Shown piece after piece: positions 1 to 12,786 of a DNA stretch of 64,000 nucleotides. Source of the stretch: Pelobates cultripes (taxonomy: Eukaryota; Chordata; Amphibia; Anura; Pelobatidae); assembly GCA_933207985.1 (NCBI GenBank), contig OW240916.1, positions 319,131,614 through 319,195,613 of the forward strand. Direction: 5' to 3'. The first letter of the stretch is position 1, and the number at the start of each line of letters is the position of its first letter. The translations under genes were made by a program, and so were the position numbers. The notes beneath the pieces were generated by a model that made no database searches, had not been told where the DNA came from, and worked only from the letters and a program-made list of their open reading frames with translations.

Positions 1-105
1 CGCCGGACCGGCCAAGCTGCCACCCGGCCCGGCGGCTCCAGCCTCGAACGCGTGCCGCGGCCCACCGGGAAATTTCCCGGTATCCCGGTGGGCCAGCCCG
101 GCCCT

Positions 106-245
106 GCCCTAGTGTCTCAGTGTCCCCGGGTCTCTCAGTGTACCCATGTCTTACTGTGTCTTCCAGTGTCTGTGTCCCCATATCTCAGTGTCCCCATGTC
201 TCCCAGTGTCCCCCAGTGTCTCTCCCCATCTCTCTCCCTCCCCCT
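106..245. repeat. CAGTGTCCC-type degenerate minisatellite, copy 1
   Basis: Tandem degenerate units of roughly 16-18 bp built from CAGTGTCCC and ATGTCTC words. A very similar array lies at 1360-1515, including the shared word GGGTCTCTCAGTGTACCC, so the two are copies of one dispersed repeat. The open frames across it (Ser, Pro, Val and Leu rich) are products of the repeat, not genes. Confidence 0.7.
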
Positions 246-305
246 TTCCTTGTGTCTCTCCCCTCCCCCTTTCACTGTCTCTCCCCTCTCCCTCCCCCTT
301 TTCAT

Positions 306-389
306 GTGAACTCTAGCCCTGGAGCTACGGGCTAGAGTTCACTCTCACCACTTCCTGGTGGTCGCAGTAGTAGGAGTGAACTCTAGCCC
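306..389. repeat. 14 bp inverted repeat with a third copy
   Basis: GTGAACTCTAGCCC at 306-319 is matched by its exact reverse complement at 329-342, giving a 14 bp stem with a 9 nt loop. The same word recurs in direct orientation at 376-389. This is probably the end of an interspersed element; the family is not recognised. Confidence 0.7.
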
Positions 390-560
390 CATACACACAC
401 TGCTCACACACACACTGCCCACATACACACCATACACATTCACACACTGCCCCCACACACAAACAACATACACATTCACACACTGCCCCCACACACACAC
501 ACCATACACATTCACACACTGCCCCCCACACCCACACACTGAACCTTTCACACACATTGC
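390..560. repeat. CA-rich minisatellite, 36 bp period
   Basis: The word CATACACATTCACACACTG recurs at about 431, 467 and 503, giving a 36 bp period with C-runs between units. Open frames on both strands through this array are repeat artefacts. Confidence 0.75.
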
Positions 561-1359
561 ACCACTGCTCCTATACCCTACTACAGCCCCATATCCCAGC
601 AGACTCCAGGTAAGTTGTCAAACTGTTCTTAAACGGTTTGACTACTTACTCTGGGAGGGGGTGCCGACACTCCTGGCACCATAACCACTACACAGAGGAG
701 TAGTGGTTATTGTGCATGGAATATTTCTTTAAATAATCTACAAGTGCCCCTCCCAGGCTCAGGTTCTGGATCCGTCACTGGTATATGACATGTATATTAA
801 TGTGTGTATTAGTTATATATATATATTATGCCTATTATATTTACACATATTAATGTACATTTATATATGCATAATACACAGAGAAATTTCATTAATATGT
901 ACTATATGTAATGAGCAGATATTGGCCCAGTCTTGTTGCTAGGTGCATACTCCAGCATAATAACATATTTAAAGTGAAGAGCACACCCACAGGACTTCAA
1001 AATAAACATTTTTTACAGTTGTGCCCTACATACATTCACCATTTCAGTCCCATTAACAAGCTTTCCTTAATATGTCAAGGTAGTTGGACTGAAACATTGA
1101 TTACATGCAAAGGCACGTCTGCTTAAAATAAATCTGCACTTTTGTTTATTTTGAAGCCTATGAGTGCGCTTTTTACGTTGAAGTACTTTTTAATTTTAAG
1201 TTATCTGTTCTAACTCTGTATCTGCACACTATGCTGGCGCGATGCATTATGGGGCTGGTAAATATTTTTTTTCCAGGGCTGCTTTTAATTCCCAGTCCGG
1301 CCCTGCACTAGGGACACAGGCTGAGGGACATGGGGACACAGCACTGTGTCACTAGTTTC

Positions 1360-1515
1360 TCCATTTCCCAATGTCTCAGTGTCTGCCAATGTCCCTATGT
1401 CTCACAGTGTCCCAAAGTGTCTCAGTGTCCCCGGGTCTCTCAGTGTACCCATGTCTTACTATGTCCCCTAGTGTCTGTGTCCTCCAGTGTCTCAGTGTCC
1501 CCATGTCTCCCTGCT
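1360..1515. repeat. CAGTGTCCC-type degenerate minisatellite, copy 2
   Basis: Second copy of the array at 106-245, with the same order of words and some internal differences. It follows the CCGGCCCTG motif at 1297-1305, as the first copy follows the same motif at 98-106, so motif and array may belong to one transposed unit. Confidence 0.65.
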
Positions 1516-4500
1516 GCCTTTCACCCCATCCCTCACTTCCCTGGGCTGTAGTCTGTCTCTGCAGGGTGGGAGCTGCTGTCTGGACTCTCTGTGCTGTGTA
1601 CCTGCTCCCCCACGGATCAGTGAGTAATGGAGAGAGGCAGGGAGGGATATGCTGTAACTTCCTATAACTGCCTCTCTGCACACACACTGACCCCTACTGG
1701 CCGGTGCTGGTATTGCAGCATAATCTCTGTTTATACTGAGAAAAATATCTGCATTTGTATTGCCGGTATTACTGCAATACTGGCACGGCCAGGCAGCCTC
1801 AAATACCGACTGTGCTGGTAAAATATATATATATATATTTTTAAATGGGCCTATTCCATGGGCCTGAGCCTGGAGCAGCAGCTCCATCAGCCCCTATGTT
1901 AATCCGGCCCTGCCCACCTGCCAACGTCAAGCGAGCTTGTGTGTGTGTCAGTGAGCTTTTCTTGTCATTGATCTCAGCCATGGAGGCAGGCCTAGCCGTG
2001 GCGAAATTAGCACGGCCTGGGGAAGTAGGTGAGTAAAAACACCTTACTCATGCGATCAGAGGAGGCAGGTACCTAAACAGACACTCACTGACAGGCACAC
2101 ATTCTCTGACTGAGATACATTCTGACAGACATACACTGACTGACACACACACACATTTTCCACGCACTTACAAATTGCTATTTTTATTTTAATTTAAATC
2201 CACCGGGCCTCCCTACCTTTGGGAGAGCTGAGTGGATCTTTCCCTGGCTTCCAGTGGATCTTCTCTCTAATATTCCTGTTGTTTCTCTCTGCTCCCCTGC
2301 TCCTCTAGTGATGCCAGAGTGACATCATGTCACTAAACAGCGTGCAAGGGAGCAGAGTGGAACTGCAGGAAGGTTATTGCTCCCCGCAGCGGCCGGTTTC
2401 AATGGTTCCTGCGCAGCTTAGCAAAGGGCTGACAAATCCCAGGCACCAGGGAGAAATTTCTTGTCACCACAGAGACCTGTATGTATGTGTTTTATAACTG
2501 CCCCCCTACTTTTGTCCTTGGCCCCTCATGTGCCCCCCTTAAATATGGAGCCTGGAGACACCACTGCCTCTAAACACCACATTATAGGCGTCATGTCGTT
2601 GTAACATGATGTAAGTCGTTTGGTAAGGTGTGTCTCAGGCTGATGGCTTTCAGCTCACACAGACACCGCAGAATCTTTTTATTAACACGGCATCGGATGG
2701 CGGAATACTCGTAGCCATCTTGGGCTTTCACGTTTCACCACGACACTGTGCTGGCAAACGACACGGTGCATCTGCAGCTAAGTATTTATATCTTTTTATC
2801 GCTTATAGATAAACTGGACTGCAGACATGTTTACACAATGCAAATCGACAGATTATATCAACGTCTGTGCACTCTCCATGAGGCATTTTATTTTGATGTT
2901 CTCTAACTGGAATAAGTTCTGTCGACTTAAAGGTTTCATCTATAAAATTGCCCCTAGAATGCAAAGAACTTAAAATGTTATACAGTAGTGTTATTACTTT
3001 ACTCAGCATTTTATTTATTTATTTTTTTTAAATAAGTAAATGATCTCTGGCTGAATGGCGCTTTTATCTGGATCAAACACTTAAAATCATATTAAGGTGC
3101 AAACATTCTGAACCAAGGTTTGCATCTATTATCAGAAATATAATATGACTTCTATAGTTTAAAAAATGAAAACAGTAGGTTTTGTTTTGAATACAGGTAT
3201 TTGTATTGTGTTATGTTTTGTAATGTGGTCAGAGCGAATCTGGGTACAAAGTTTTCTTCAGAGTCCTGTAGATATGGCTAAATTAGCACCTCCCTCCCAG
3301 GTTAGGTGTCCAGGGTATAGGTTGGGGGTCGGGGCGCAGGTTAAGGTAAAGCATTGATGGATCTAGGTAAAACTGAACATCTCATGGGCAATAAAGGAAG
3401 GTAATCGTTCCCCTTTAATAAAATAAACACTGTTTAAGCAGAGATACGGGCTTTTATTTAACCCCTTAAGGACACAGCTTCAAAAGCTTCTCTTGCACTT
3501 AAGGACACAAGAAATTTTCAAATTTTTTGTTGTTTGCATTCAACTGCAATTTGCATTTTACTATTTTATTGCACCGACACATATTATATACCGTTTTTTA
3601 AAGGACAAAAAGAGCTTTAAATTGATGTAACATATACATATATAAATGCTTATTTATTATAAAAAAATACAATAAAATGCCCAAAAATGTAAAAATAGTT
3701 TGTTTTTTTCCGTTTTTGCAATAATAATGTGTGCATAATTAGTGCAGGTTAAGGAAAGTAATTAACAATAAATTTATTTAGTTGTTCTGATTTACAGAAT
3801 ATACAATGTGTCTGGGATTTTAAGGTTTTTTTGTAGTTACAGGTCACAAAGCACAAGGAGTAAAATAAACTTTTAATGTGGAGCGATTTTAGAATTTGGT
3901 ATGTTTGTCTTGTAAGCTTAATAGCCATAAAAGAAAACAAAATTTACACACAAAAGTATATATTTATATAAAGCAGACATCACAGGCTATTTAACTAACA
4001 TTATTTTGACACTTTTTACGTAGCCATTTCACCGCCAATCCCTGCTAAATATTGGAGTAAAATCATTTCTGTTTTTTTGACCCACAAAATTATAACAAAG
4101 ACCTTCTCATGTATATTTTGTAAAGTTGGTGTGTGCTATTCCTGTACAAAACTTTATTTTGTGTTCAACTACATCAGCTGAGTACAACGATACCCCCATT
4201 GTATGTCTTTGGCACTATTTCGTGATGCTATAGCGCCATATAGGAGACCTGTCCATTTCGGTATTTACAGTAGAATTTTGAGAGACGGATTTGATGGGCC
4301 TAGGTTTCAATTTGGGCCATTATAGCAGTTTGACGGTTCGAAAACCCCCCACAAAGGCCTACCATTTGTAAAAGTAGACACTCCAGGGTATTTCAAATGG
4401 CATATTTTAAACCCAAGCGTAGGATAATTTTTTTGCTAGTTTGTACCAAGTCTAGTAGCAATTAGCATTTTTTCTGCCTTTTTGACACACACTTGATGTT

Positions 4501-5017
4501 ACTGTATATTTTGCAATCCTTATGTGTGCTACGACAGTATAACACCTATTATGTTGCTCAGCTATGTCATCTTAGTACAACAATACCCCCATGTGTACCT
4601 TTTTCAGAGTTATGTGGATGTTGAAGAGGGACATTGGAGACTAAGCCATAACAGTTTTTTTAACCTGCATCAAACTCTGGGGCACTGTCGGTCAACTCTG
4701 TCTGCTGATAGAATTCATAACTTCCTAAGCATTTTTTACTTTTTACACAAGAACTTTAACTAAATAATGTTATAAAATATTTTTTTTTCTATTTTTTTTT
4801 TTAAATCTTTTCACCCCTAGCGTAACAATAAACTCCCCAACTTCCTATGAATTACCACGCACCCTAATTAACTAAAATAAGAAAAATAAAAATAATCAGT
4901 CAGAGGTAAGAATTTCAGTAGCCTCCTTGGTCCTAAACGTTGTCAGCAACTTTAAAATGGAAGAACTAAATAATAACAAAAATATATATATATATATATA
5001 TAACAATGTGCAACTTA

Positions 5018-6668
5018 TTATCCCTGGGTGTGAAAAACTTTAAAACAGCTGCCAATACAAAGGCCGAGCTGAGAGGGGCAATCAGGGCAATAAAAGCTGG
5101 TTTCCGTCCTTATGCCCTTCTGGTAGCACAACCTGCACCTTTTCTGGGGTGTCTTCTTTTTGGGGGTTGGTGGCATCCGGAAACAGAAGTGACCTGTCTC
5201 AACCCTTCTGCTGCTAGGCCCAGCTGATGGTTCCCCACTGTGGCACTCAGTGAGCAGCCCAGAAATAAGCTGAAACTGGAAACCCAGAAATGTGGATTTA
5301 ATGTCAGCATTTGCCTTTTTGTACAGAATAAAGGTATTGTGAGTCGCCATTTGCATAAGGTAAATGCCAAGCTTTTTGTACCATGCCCTGGTCTTCCTCA
5401 GTATTAAATAGGATTGCATCAGTTGGTCGGACAGGTCAACTCCCCCCATGTGCTTGTTATACTGCCTATTGCAGACAGGCACCAGTCTAATTTCTTGTCT
5501 GCCACGAACTGCGACTCTTCGAGTGTGCTCAGTATGCATAGATGTTAGCATGAACACCTCCTTCTTATCTTTGAATTTGAGAGCCAGCAGTTCGTCCTGG
5601 CAGAGAGCAGCTGTTTCCCCCCTCTTGAGCTTTTTTGTGCCAGGGCTTTTGGGAAACCGACACGTGTCTTTAGGATAGTGCCGCAGGCCACAGTTTCAAA
5701 GCAATAAAGCATCCTAAGAAGAGGGGTGCTATTATAGTAATTGTCTATAAATAAATGATACCCCTTATTTAGCAATGGGTTAATTAAATCCCATAAGATT
5801 TTTCCACTCGTCCCAATGATATCCGGGCAACCCGGGGGATCCAAGTGGCTGTCTTTACCTTCGTAAACACGGAAGGTGTAAACATAACCACTGGAACTTT
5901 CACAAAGTTTATACAACTTTATCCCATCTTTTGACCAGGATATTTTGTTTAAACCCCAGTCTGCCCTTGTATTTCATTAGAGACTCATCTACACAAATAT
6001 TTTTTTGTGGGGTGTACATTGAGCCAAACTGTCTGTTGAAGTGGGAAATAAGGGGACAAATCTTATAGAGATTATCGTATTGAGGATTATCTCTTGGGGG
6101 GCACTTCGAATTGTCGCTGAAGTGTAAAAAGCGAAGCATTGCTTCATATCTGGACCTGTTCATGGGCTGGGAGTAAATAGGGGTGCTGCATACAGGATTT
6201 TTGGACCAGTACATCCTGATGCTGGGTTTTTTAATAATGCCCATTAGCATTGTTAGTGCCCAAATTTTTTTTTAATTCTGGCACACTGGTGGGGTACCAA
6301 CTCCCTTGCCTGGTGATGAGACTCTGATCAAGTGTCAGGTACTGCACAGCATAAAGGTTGGTCTGGGTGACTATATCCCCTAAAATATCATCCCCCAAGA
6401 ATAGCTGCATGAAATCCAGTGCACTGTAGTTAGTGACGTCCAACTGAATTCCAAGACTGCCAGTAAACTCTTGGATGTCAGGCGTGAAATCATTTAGGGG
6501 TTCCCAGTCACCAGCGTCATGAGCCAGGTCTGGGGACTCGGCGCTTACAACAGAGGGCCCTGCAGTATCTGGCACAGTCTCATCACCACTCTCAGAGGCA
6601 GTGTCTGTGGCGTCAGAGTCGGCTGCTAGTATATCATAAGCCTCCTCAGCAGTGTACCTTCTAGACAT
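5018..6668 (-). pseudogene. piggyBac transposase, frameshifted
   Basis: Piggybac transposases cut and paste DNA at TTAA using an RNase H-like DDD core. The reading frame starts at the ATG complementary to 6666-6668 with an acidic N-terminus. The first catalytic Asp is seen in VDESLMKYKGR (fragment 5909-6250), the second in FIDNYYNS (fragment 5545-5916) and the third in GGVDLSDQ (fragment 5018-5557). The C-terminus is a cysteine-rich zinc-binding domain with CRLCYQKG and YCPDCP. The frame changes at least three times: in a T-run near 6267-6275 (nine T here, eight in copy B), near 5912, and in the region about 5550-5600. All domains survive but no single frame covers them, so this copy should not make an active enzyme. 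The superfamily call is secure; the exact family is not. Confidence 0.88.
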
Positions 6669-7268
6669 TATGAAGGTGTAACTTTAACAAACTTTTTTTT
6701 AAACTGTTCTTTTTTTTATCCTTTTTTTTTATAGTTTTTTTTTAATTTTAAAAAACTTTTCGTCTAACTAGCCTAACACTCAATTTCCCAAATTCCCACT
6801 AAAGTCCACCCACTCCAGCTAACTAAGGAATTAACGTTAAATTAATTAAATAACAAATTAAATAAAATTAACCCCTAAGGGTTAAAAAAAAATCAAAATT
6901 AACCCTTGAGGGTACAAAAAAATTAGATCACAGTTAAATACTGTGATCAGTATACTGATCACTGCAGGCAGTGATCAAAAGGGCAAGGAAGGGGTTAACA
7001 CTGTTTTAAAAGTATTAAAATTACTTTTATAACAGAGATACACTTTAAGCTAAAATGGCACACAATGTTGCAGCACCGATCCCTCTCTCTCCACTTCTCC
7101 AACCACACAGAGGTGGAGGGAGGAGGATCAGGAATCACAGCAGCATCACATGTGCTGGGACAACTCTATTGGCGGTTGCTGGTCTACCTCTGACATCTAG
7201 GTACCCAGCAACAGCGTTAACCCCACGATTGCCGCGATTGCGGCGATCTGGAGTTAACATTAGTAAAT

Positions 7269-7329
7269 GACGGAGATTTTCTGTCAACGGTCCTTAACGC
7301 ACGGACAAGCTTGACGGAAAATCTCCGTC
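7269..7329. repeat. Subterminal hairpin of the piggyBac element
   Basis: GACGGAGATTTTCTGTCA at 7269-7286 pairs with TGACGGAAAATCTCCGTC at 7312-7329, an 18 bp stem with one mismatch just inside the right end of the transposon. Copy B keeps it near 19777-19837. Such subterminal repeats may be transposase binding sites; that role is inferred. Confidence 0.65.
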
Positions 7330-7349
7330 TTCGGTCGGGAAGGGGTTAA

Positions 7350-9461
7350 ACATCGACTCCGTAAGAATGTTTTATGAATATTTGTCAACAAATATAAATG
7401 AAGTCCATGTTTTACTATACCTAGGACTTATAATTTAACAAATTAAATTTAACTTGCAATAATAACCTAGCTAATTAAGAAGTTTTAATTCTCTCACTAC
7501 CAAGTTATTTGCACAGCCGATGGGGAAACCTAATGTGCATGCACAGCGAGTGCCCCCTATGGAGATTTAAAAGACACTGGATGACATTATGCAAAGCGGT
7601 AGGACTTCCAGCGTCACTTCATTGAGTCAAACTCTGTGAAAGGCCAGGAAACACCTCTAGAGGCTGGCTTCTCAGAAACTGCAATGTTTTACAATACAGA
7701 GCTAAAATGACAGGGAAACTGTACTCAGACCACTTCAATAAGATAAAGCGGTCTTGGTGTCTATCGTGTCCCTTTAATGACAAAGCAATATCTTTGAGAG
7801 GCTTTTTTTCCCCATATATTAACATGTTACATAAAAATAACCAGAATAGAGTATTACATCTTTTTAATAATATTAAAATGCTAAGAGACGTGTACATAAA
7901 GGCATGGGTGCCTCCCATTTATAAACACTACATGGCGTTCGGAGTTTAATCATTTTTAAAGTTCATTCTAAGCTGCTACTTCCAATATTTTGTTTTAAAT
8001 CATCGGCTGGCAGAGAGGGGATCAGCATTCTGTAGGGCTCACGACATGTGATACAAAGGTTCGCTATGACCAGCAACATGGCAACGTGTTTTGGGATCTT
8101 AGGAATAATATTTGGGAAATCCCCACATGCCAATAATAAACCTGTTTGATGTACTGAAGAACACAAGGACAGTCTGCGTTTCCGGCTAGATATTTTATCT
8201 GAGTGTGAGGGCTGCTATCACGGCCACGTTAACATTGCGAGTGCTTGGAATGCAATCAGGATAAATCTAATGTGTATTAGGAAATGTAGCAGTGCAGCCC
8301 GGCAGCTGAATGGCAGTGAGACTGGAGGCTATTTGAATACTGATGGGCCCTTCACTTTATTTCCATTAATGACATGCTCATCAAGGGCACACAATGGGGC
8401 CGCCTGCCTGTCACTGTGCGCTGGCAATGCAAGCTTGTCACTCCCCAGGAACATTCAGAGTCCGGTGAGCTGATAACAAGTACCCTGGGTAGACAGGTGC
8501 TTCCGCTTGCTGGGACATGGTCTGTTCTCTCCCAGAAACCCACCTCTTCCTCTGCTCCACGGCCGTGACAGACACCATGATATGCATGAATTAACAGCCT
8601 TATCATGCCGGGCGGCTGTCTGCGGTCAAAGCAGAAAATAATAGTTGTCACAAGGAATTGCAGAATAATGGCTGTGTGTTAGCAGACATGGTGTGGGCAA
8701 CTGTAAAAACGCTGAGTTTTCATACAGTGCAAGATTTAAGGGGAGGAGGATTATCTTTTATCACTGTTGTATTCTGCAGAACATGCAAGGCTGTTGTTAA
8801 ACTTGAATCCACAGTACATACCTGTTCCCATGCAGGAGGGCTACTGATGGAAAATAGGCGACACAGCCTTATGTAGGGCCATTTAAATTAGCTCTGCATA
8901 GCAACCTGAAGAGGCATACTTGCCAATCTGTGATCAGGAAGGGGGTAAGCTGCCTGGTTAATCACACGGTACCTCTGGCATCCCTGCGAACTGGACTGCC
9001 GGAGATAAAATGCAGGTCATGCCCCTGCTCCAGTGATCAAATAAAACGTTTAAAAACTGGACATTGGCTGAGAGTCAGTTGACCAATGTCAGCCAATCAG
9101 TGGCACCGCTGCCCAATTCTGCAAGAGCCTTCCAGTTTAAATATTTTGAGAGGCATAAAGATTCGGTGCTGGAATTTGAGGTTTAACCATTTAAGAACAG
9201 TTTATCCCCTTGAGGTGAGCCAGTGCTAGACCTCATGGCACCATAACAACTTCATTTATATGACATAGTTATAGTGCTTGGTGTGTTTACATATAGGCCT
9301 ACATACATACAGACAGACATACTGACATTCATATTGAAATACATACACACAATGACATACATCCAGATACATACATACTGACATACACACCAATTTTTCT
9401 TACCTTTTTTTGCAGGAGGTGGCTCTCCCCTCTGGCCATCACTTCCTACCAGCACTACTTT
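7350..9461. other. Intergenic sequence, copy A, no gene seen
   Basis: No exon is recognised. The part from about 8170 to 8660 is of balanced composition with many homeobox-like ATTA words and no visible repeat, so it could be conserved noncoding DNA. The rest is ordinary AT-rich sequence, with a tetranucleotide CATA/GACA microsatellite at about 9290-9385. The same sequence recurs at 19857-21987. Confidence 0.5.
7724..7777. repeat. Fragment of TTAAAGGGACAC-ended repeat family
   Basis: On the reverse strand this reads TTAAAGGGACACGATAG followed by a short palindrome around CAGACCACTT. It matches the left end of the longer repeat at 62955-63424 and the end at about 43040-43072. It is repeated at 20231-20284 in copy B. 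A nonautonomous DNA element of frogs is likely; the superfamily is not assigned. Confidence 0.5.
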
Positions 9462-9473
9462 CCGGCTGCAGTT

Positions 9474-10156
9474 TTTTTATTTTTTTATTCCAAATTGTTT
9501 TATTGAAAGAGTTAACATTTTACAAGAAAATGGTCAATTGATATGAGATGAGTCAAGTATTGATATAACAAACGCTGTGAGTACTATACCAAATTACAAG
9601 CATCAATGTGTGTTTGCTTGCGGGTCACCTATTTCTGGTGGTGGAGATCTAGGAACTAGAAAATCTTGTAGAGCTGGCCCATCCACAGAAGGCGGTATTA
9701 TCTAGAGTGCCTGCCACTAAGGGGGTTAGAGGACATCTGTAGTGCAAATGAAGCAAACAGTAGAGACGTTCATGGCCTATCCATGGTGGTTGTGGCTATA
9801 CGTTTAAATCCCTGCTTCCCATTGATCTGTGTTGTGCCTGACAAGGACCACAGGAAAAATGCCTCCAATAGGCCATAAAACAACACTCCTCCTGTTCTGC
9901 CCATGAACCATGGTGTGTCAAACAGATCTCTGTACTAGGGAATGGAGGGCACACAAACTTGGACAGTCAGAGACAATTTTGGTATTAGATTGTATGAATA
10001 CTGTTACTTCCTTGTATCATACATAGCTATATATTTAAGTATTTAACCGCCTGTCAGTAGATAGTTCTTGGAGCATTCTGGACGTTACCGGGACAAACTA
10101 TAATTCAGTTATCCCTCTACAACTTTTTGTGGTGATTATGACGCAGAATCTGTGGG
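9474..10156 (-). mobile_element. Retroposed insertion with poly(A) tail, copy A
   Basis: The insert is flanked by a perfect 12 bp target-site duplication, CCGGCTGCAGTT, at 9462-9473 and 10157-10168. It starts on the plus strand with a T-rich run, so on the minus strand it ends in an A-rich tail preceded by AATAAA-type signals. This is the signature of LINE-mediated retroposition of a 5'-truncated LINE or a processed transcript. No coding domain is visible in the roughly 680 bp, and the family is not recognised. The same insertion with the same flanks is at 22000-22681. Confidence 0.7.
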
Positions 10157-10170
10157 CCGGCTGCAGTTCT

Positions 10171-10241
10171 TTAACCCCTTAAGGACCAAACTTCTGGAAT
10201 AAAAGGGAATCATGACATGTCACGTGTCCTTAAGGGGTTAA
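10171..10241. mobile_element. piggyBac-type MITE, 71 bp
   Basis: Bounded by TTAA on both sides, with ends CCCCTTAAGGAC and its reverse complement. The inner sequence CTTCTGGAATAAAAGGGAAT is shared with three other copies in the window. The termini match the left end of the piggyBac element at 3462, so this is a very short nonautonomous relative. It sits right beside the target duplication of the retroposed insert at 9474-10156. Confidence 0.8.
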
Positions 10242-12786
10242 AGGGGCCCGGTCGCACAATTGCATCGCAGCGCTGACCAGGCCCCTGAAGATATTAGGGC
10301 CCATCAGCGTGCAGCCCCCCGGCACAGTTCCTCCACTACACATGGGGCCCAGGACCATGGTTGTCACCCCCTGATGGTGGACCTGCCTCTGTACATCGCT
10401 AAAGGGCCACAGTGAGTCCAATGGGGGAGATCACTACAATTATTGGTAGTAAAGGCACTGCTCACCACCTGCCATGTATTTGGTATGAAACGTAATATGT
10501 AGAAATCCACACCTTCATCCTCATCCTTTATTGGCAGAGAGGGGGCAATAATTAACCCTCTGGTGGTCCATGAGGATCCAATGTGGATTCCCTGGTCTAG
10601 CTGCAGGACTTCATTTGTGAGGACATCAGGATGCAGGCTGTGAATCCGGTCTGAGCTTGGGCCCTAAGATGCAGCCTTGGTTGTCTAATGGATAATCCGG
10701 GTCTGCTTTCTGGGACTAAATCTGAATGTTGTGAGCATAAAGCAGACATTCACGGCAGGTCTTCGATATACTTTTCAACTGTCCTGAGTTGGAAGTACTG
10801 TCCTGACATAAAGAAACTGACTGGGCCTTTGTGTGGCTTGCACTATGCTTGGCAAATTATTACACTAAGGGGTACTTTTTGTAAAATATAGCTTGTGGGT
10901 TTTTTCCACACATTTATGTGTAAGGAACAATTCTGGAGGGGAGATAAAAACCTTGAGGGAAATATTTTTTTCATTTATTTTATGTTATATATCCCCCTTA
11001 AGGTAATTTATAATGTTTATTTAATTGCAGCTTATATGCTTTATTTTTTTAAATCTATTTATGTATGGTATACAAATCGGAGAGGGGTAATAGAATGTCA
11101 GTAGGATAAGAAAATGTTTCACTTAAAACCAGCTATACTATACATCCAAATTGCTCTCTAAGTGTTATTTACTCAGCATCTAGTAAGAGGTTGTTATCTC
11201 CATTGACTACCCTCAGGATTGTTCCAGGCAGATGTCTAGATAACTTGTTATATGGTTATAGGATATGTAGCTTTATACAAATAGCCCTTTTATTTGTGGG
11301 TCTTTCGAATGTATTTTGTAACGTACTTGATATGTATTTTTTTTTTTATGCATCCGTCATATTATTATTAGTAGTAATATTTCTCCCTCCGTTTCCCACC
11401 CACTCCCACTTACCTATATATTATTTCTAACATTATTGGACTATTCCGAAATTGTGAATGACCCATAAATATTATTCTATTTGGGCTTCACAGTGTTGCA
11501 CTATGTTTTATTCTTATTTACCCTAGCTGGATTCACCCTATATATTGTATGGATGGGAGCTATTAACAGTTTAATTGATACGCTTTTATGAAGATGTAGG
11601 TTTTTAATGATTTTTTTTTTGAAGGAGTGGAGACTGGGTGAGCATCTACCGGAGGAGGGAAATGAGTTCCACAGGAACGGTGCAGCCCTGGAAAAGTGTC
11701 TGGAGGGCGAGCATCAGAGGTGGGAGTACAGAAAAAATAGACGCAAGTCTTCAGCAGAGCGTAATTGCCTACACGGGACATACTTGTGTATTAGGGAGGA
11801 TAGAAAAGTATTCTGGTACCAGCTACTGACCCCAGGGTTACCCGACTGATGCCATGTTACAGCTGTACCCAGGAGCCCAGCTTTCTATAAACCAATTAAT
11901 GGCATGGAGCAGGTTTTGCACATTTGGATAATTAGTTACTATACTAATTAACCAAGAAAACATATAACCAGGACATATTGACCCCTAAACCAGTCGTGTA
12001 CTGCCATTTTCTACACTACAGATTCCCAAATGTTGTGAACTACGAATCCCACGATTCTTTAACAGAGTCTAGGAAGGCAAGGTATCTTAGAAGGTGTAGT
12101 TCAACTAAATATGGTAATCTACCTAGTTGACATCCCTGCTCTATGACCTGCGTTGGGAGATCATTTAGTTTTCATTATAAAGTATTTATTTAAAACTAAA
12201 CAATTGGCTGCAATTCACTTATGATAGTATATGAAATAAGGCGCCAGCAGAGTTATACACTACTTTATGAGCTGCTTTGGAGTAATTATTCTATTTATTT
12301 TTTACTGGTATTGTGAAAACACAGTTATTAGATCTTGATTAGACATCCATCAAGACAGATTTTCTAATTCTTTTGCTTATAGCTGTTAACATTTATACTG
12401 CAGGTAGAATTTTTCCAATGATAAAAGACTGTTTGTGCTTGTTTTGCACTTGACACGTCGCATATGTACGTACCATAATGGTAACACGCTGACCAAAGTG
12501 CAAACATGACTTCTCTCTAGACAACGAGTAAAATCCTACTCATGGAACACAAGCCGACAAGGCTGTTTATATAAAACGTTACTTAAAAAACACGTTATTG
12601 AAAACTAAAAATAATGCAGGACTTCATCCCTGCCAAGCAGAGCTTTTAATGGTATAATGGCCAGCGAAATCTCGTATAGCGTAGAGAGCTACTGACTAAA
12701 CTTACAACATAAAACCCCCTGCTGTCATTTTTTATAGGAACAGTAAAACATTTTATTGAATTTATGAGCTACATAATAGCCATGGA
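10242..12786. other. Intergenic sequence, copy A, no gene seen
   Basis: AT-rich sequence with no recognisable exon. It ends abruptly at the assembly gap. A short element resembling the hAT-type MITE at 58242 may lie at 12019-12138. It has a word around GTTGTGAACTACGAATCCC and ends in CCCTG, but its flanks do not give a convincing duplication. The whole stretch recurs at 22767-25273. Confidence 0.5.

Larger units (their letters stand above)
1..3457. other. Intergenic repeat mosaic, no gene seen
   Basis: No coding exon or RNA gene is visible here. The stretch holds GC-rich sequence at its left edge, two related CAGTGTCCC-type minisatellites, a CA-rich 36 bp minisatellite, AT-rich filler around 780-900, and several copies of the motif CCGGCCCTG (98-106, 1297-1305, 1904-1912). 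That motif looks like the end of a hAT-type element (CAGGG start), but I could not pair termini. From 2000 to 3457 the sequence is ordinary intergenic DNA with short CA and GACA microsatellites (about 2095-2160). All open frames here are short and low in complexity. Confidence 0.6.
3462..7345 (-). mobile_element. piggyBac-type DNA transposon, copy A
   Basis: The element is bounded by TTAA at 3458-3461 and 7346-7349, the target site of the piggyBac superfamily. Inside these the ends read CCCCTTAAGGAC on the left and, on the reverse strand, CCCCTTCCCGAC on the right, a short imperfect terminal inverted repeat. It carries a minus-strand transposase relic (5018-6668), about 1.5 kb of AT-rich sequence with no gene between the transposase 3' end and the left terminus (3462-5017, including a TA repeat near 4983-5002), and a 0.7 kb 5' leader at 6669-7345 with palindromic words. 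The size of 3.9 kb and this layout fit an autonomous piggyBac element that has since decayed. The exact family (Uribo- or Kobuta-like) cannot be decided here. Confidence 0.75.

Noticed and set aside
325..684. Cys/Val-rich and Thr/His-rich open frames on both strands
   Set aside because: They follow the 36 bp CA-rich minisatellite.
12019..12138. Possible hAT MITE
   Set aside because: Inner words resemble the element at 58242, but the 8 bp flanks do not match well enough for a separate entry.
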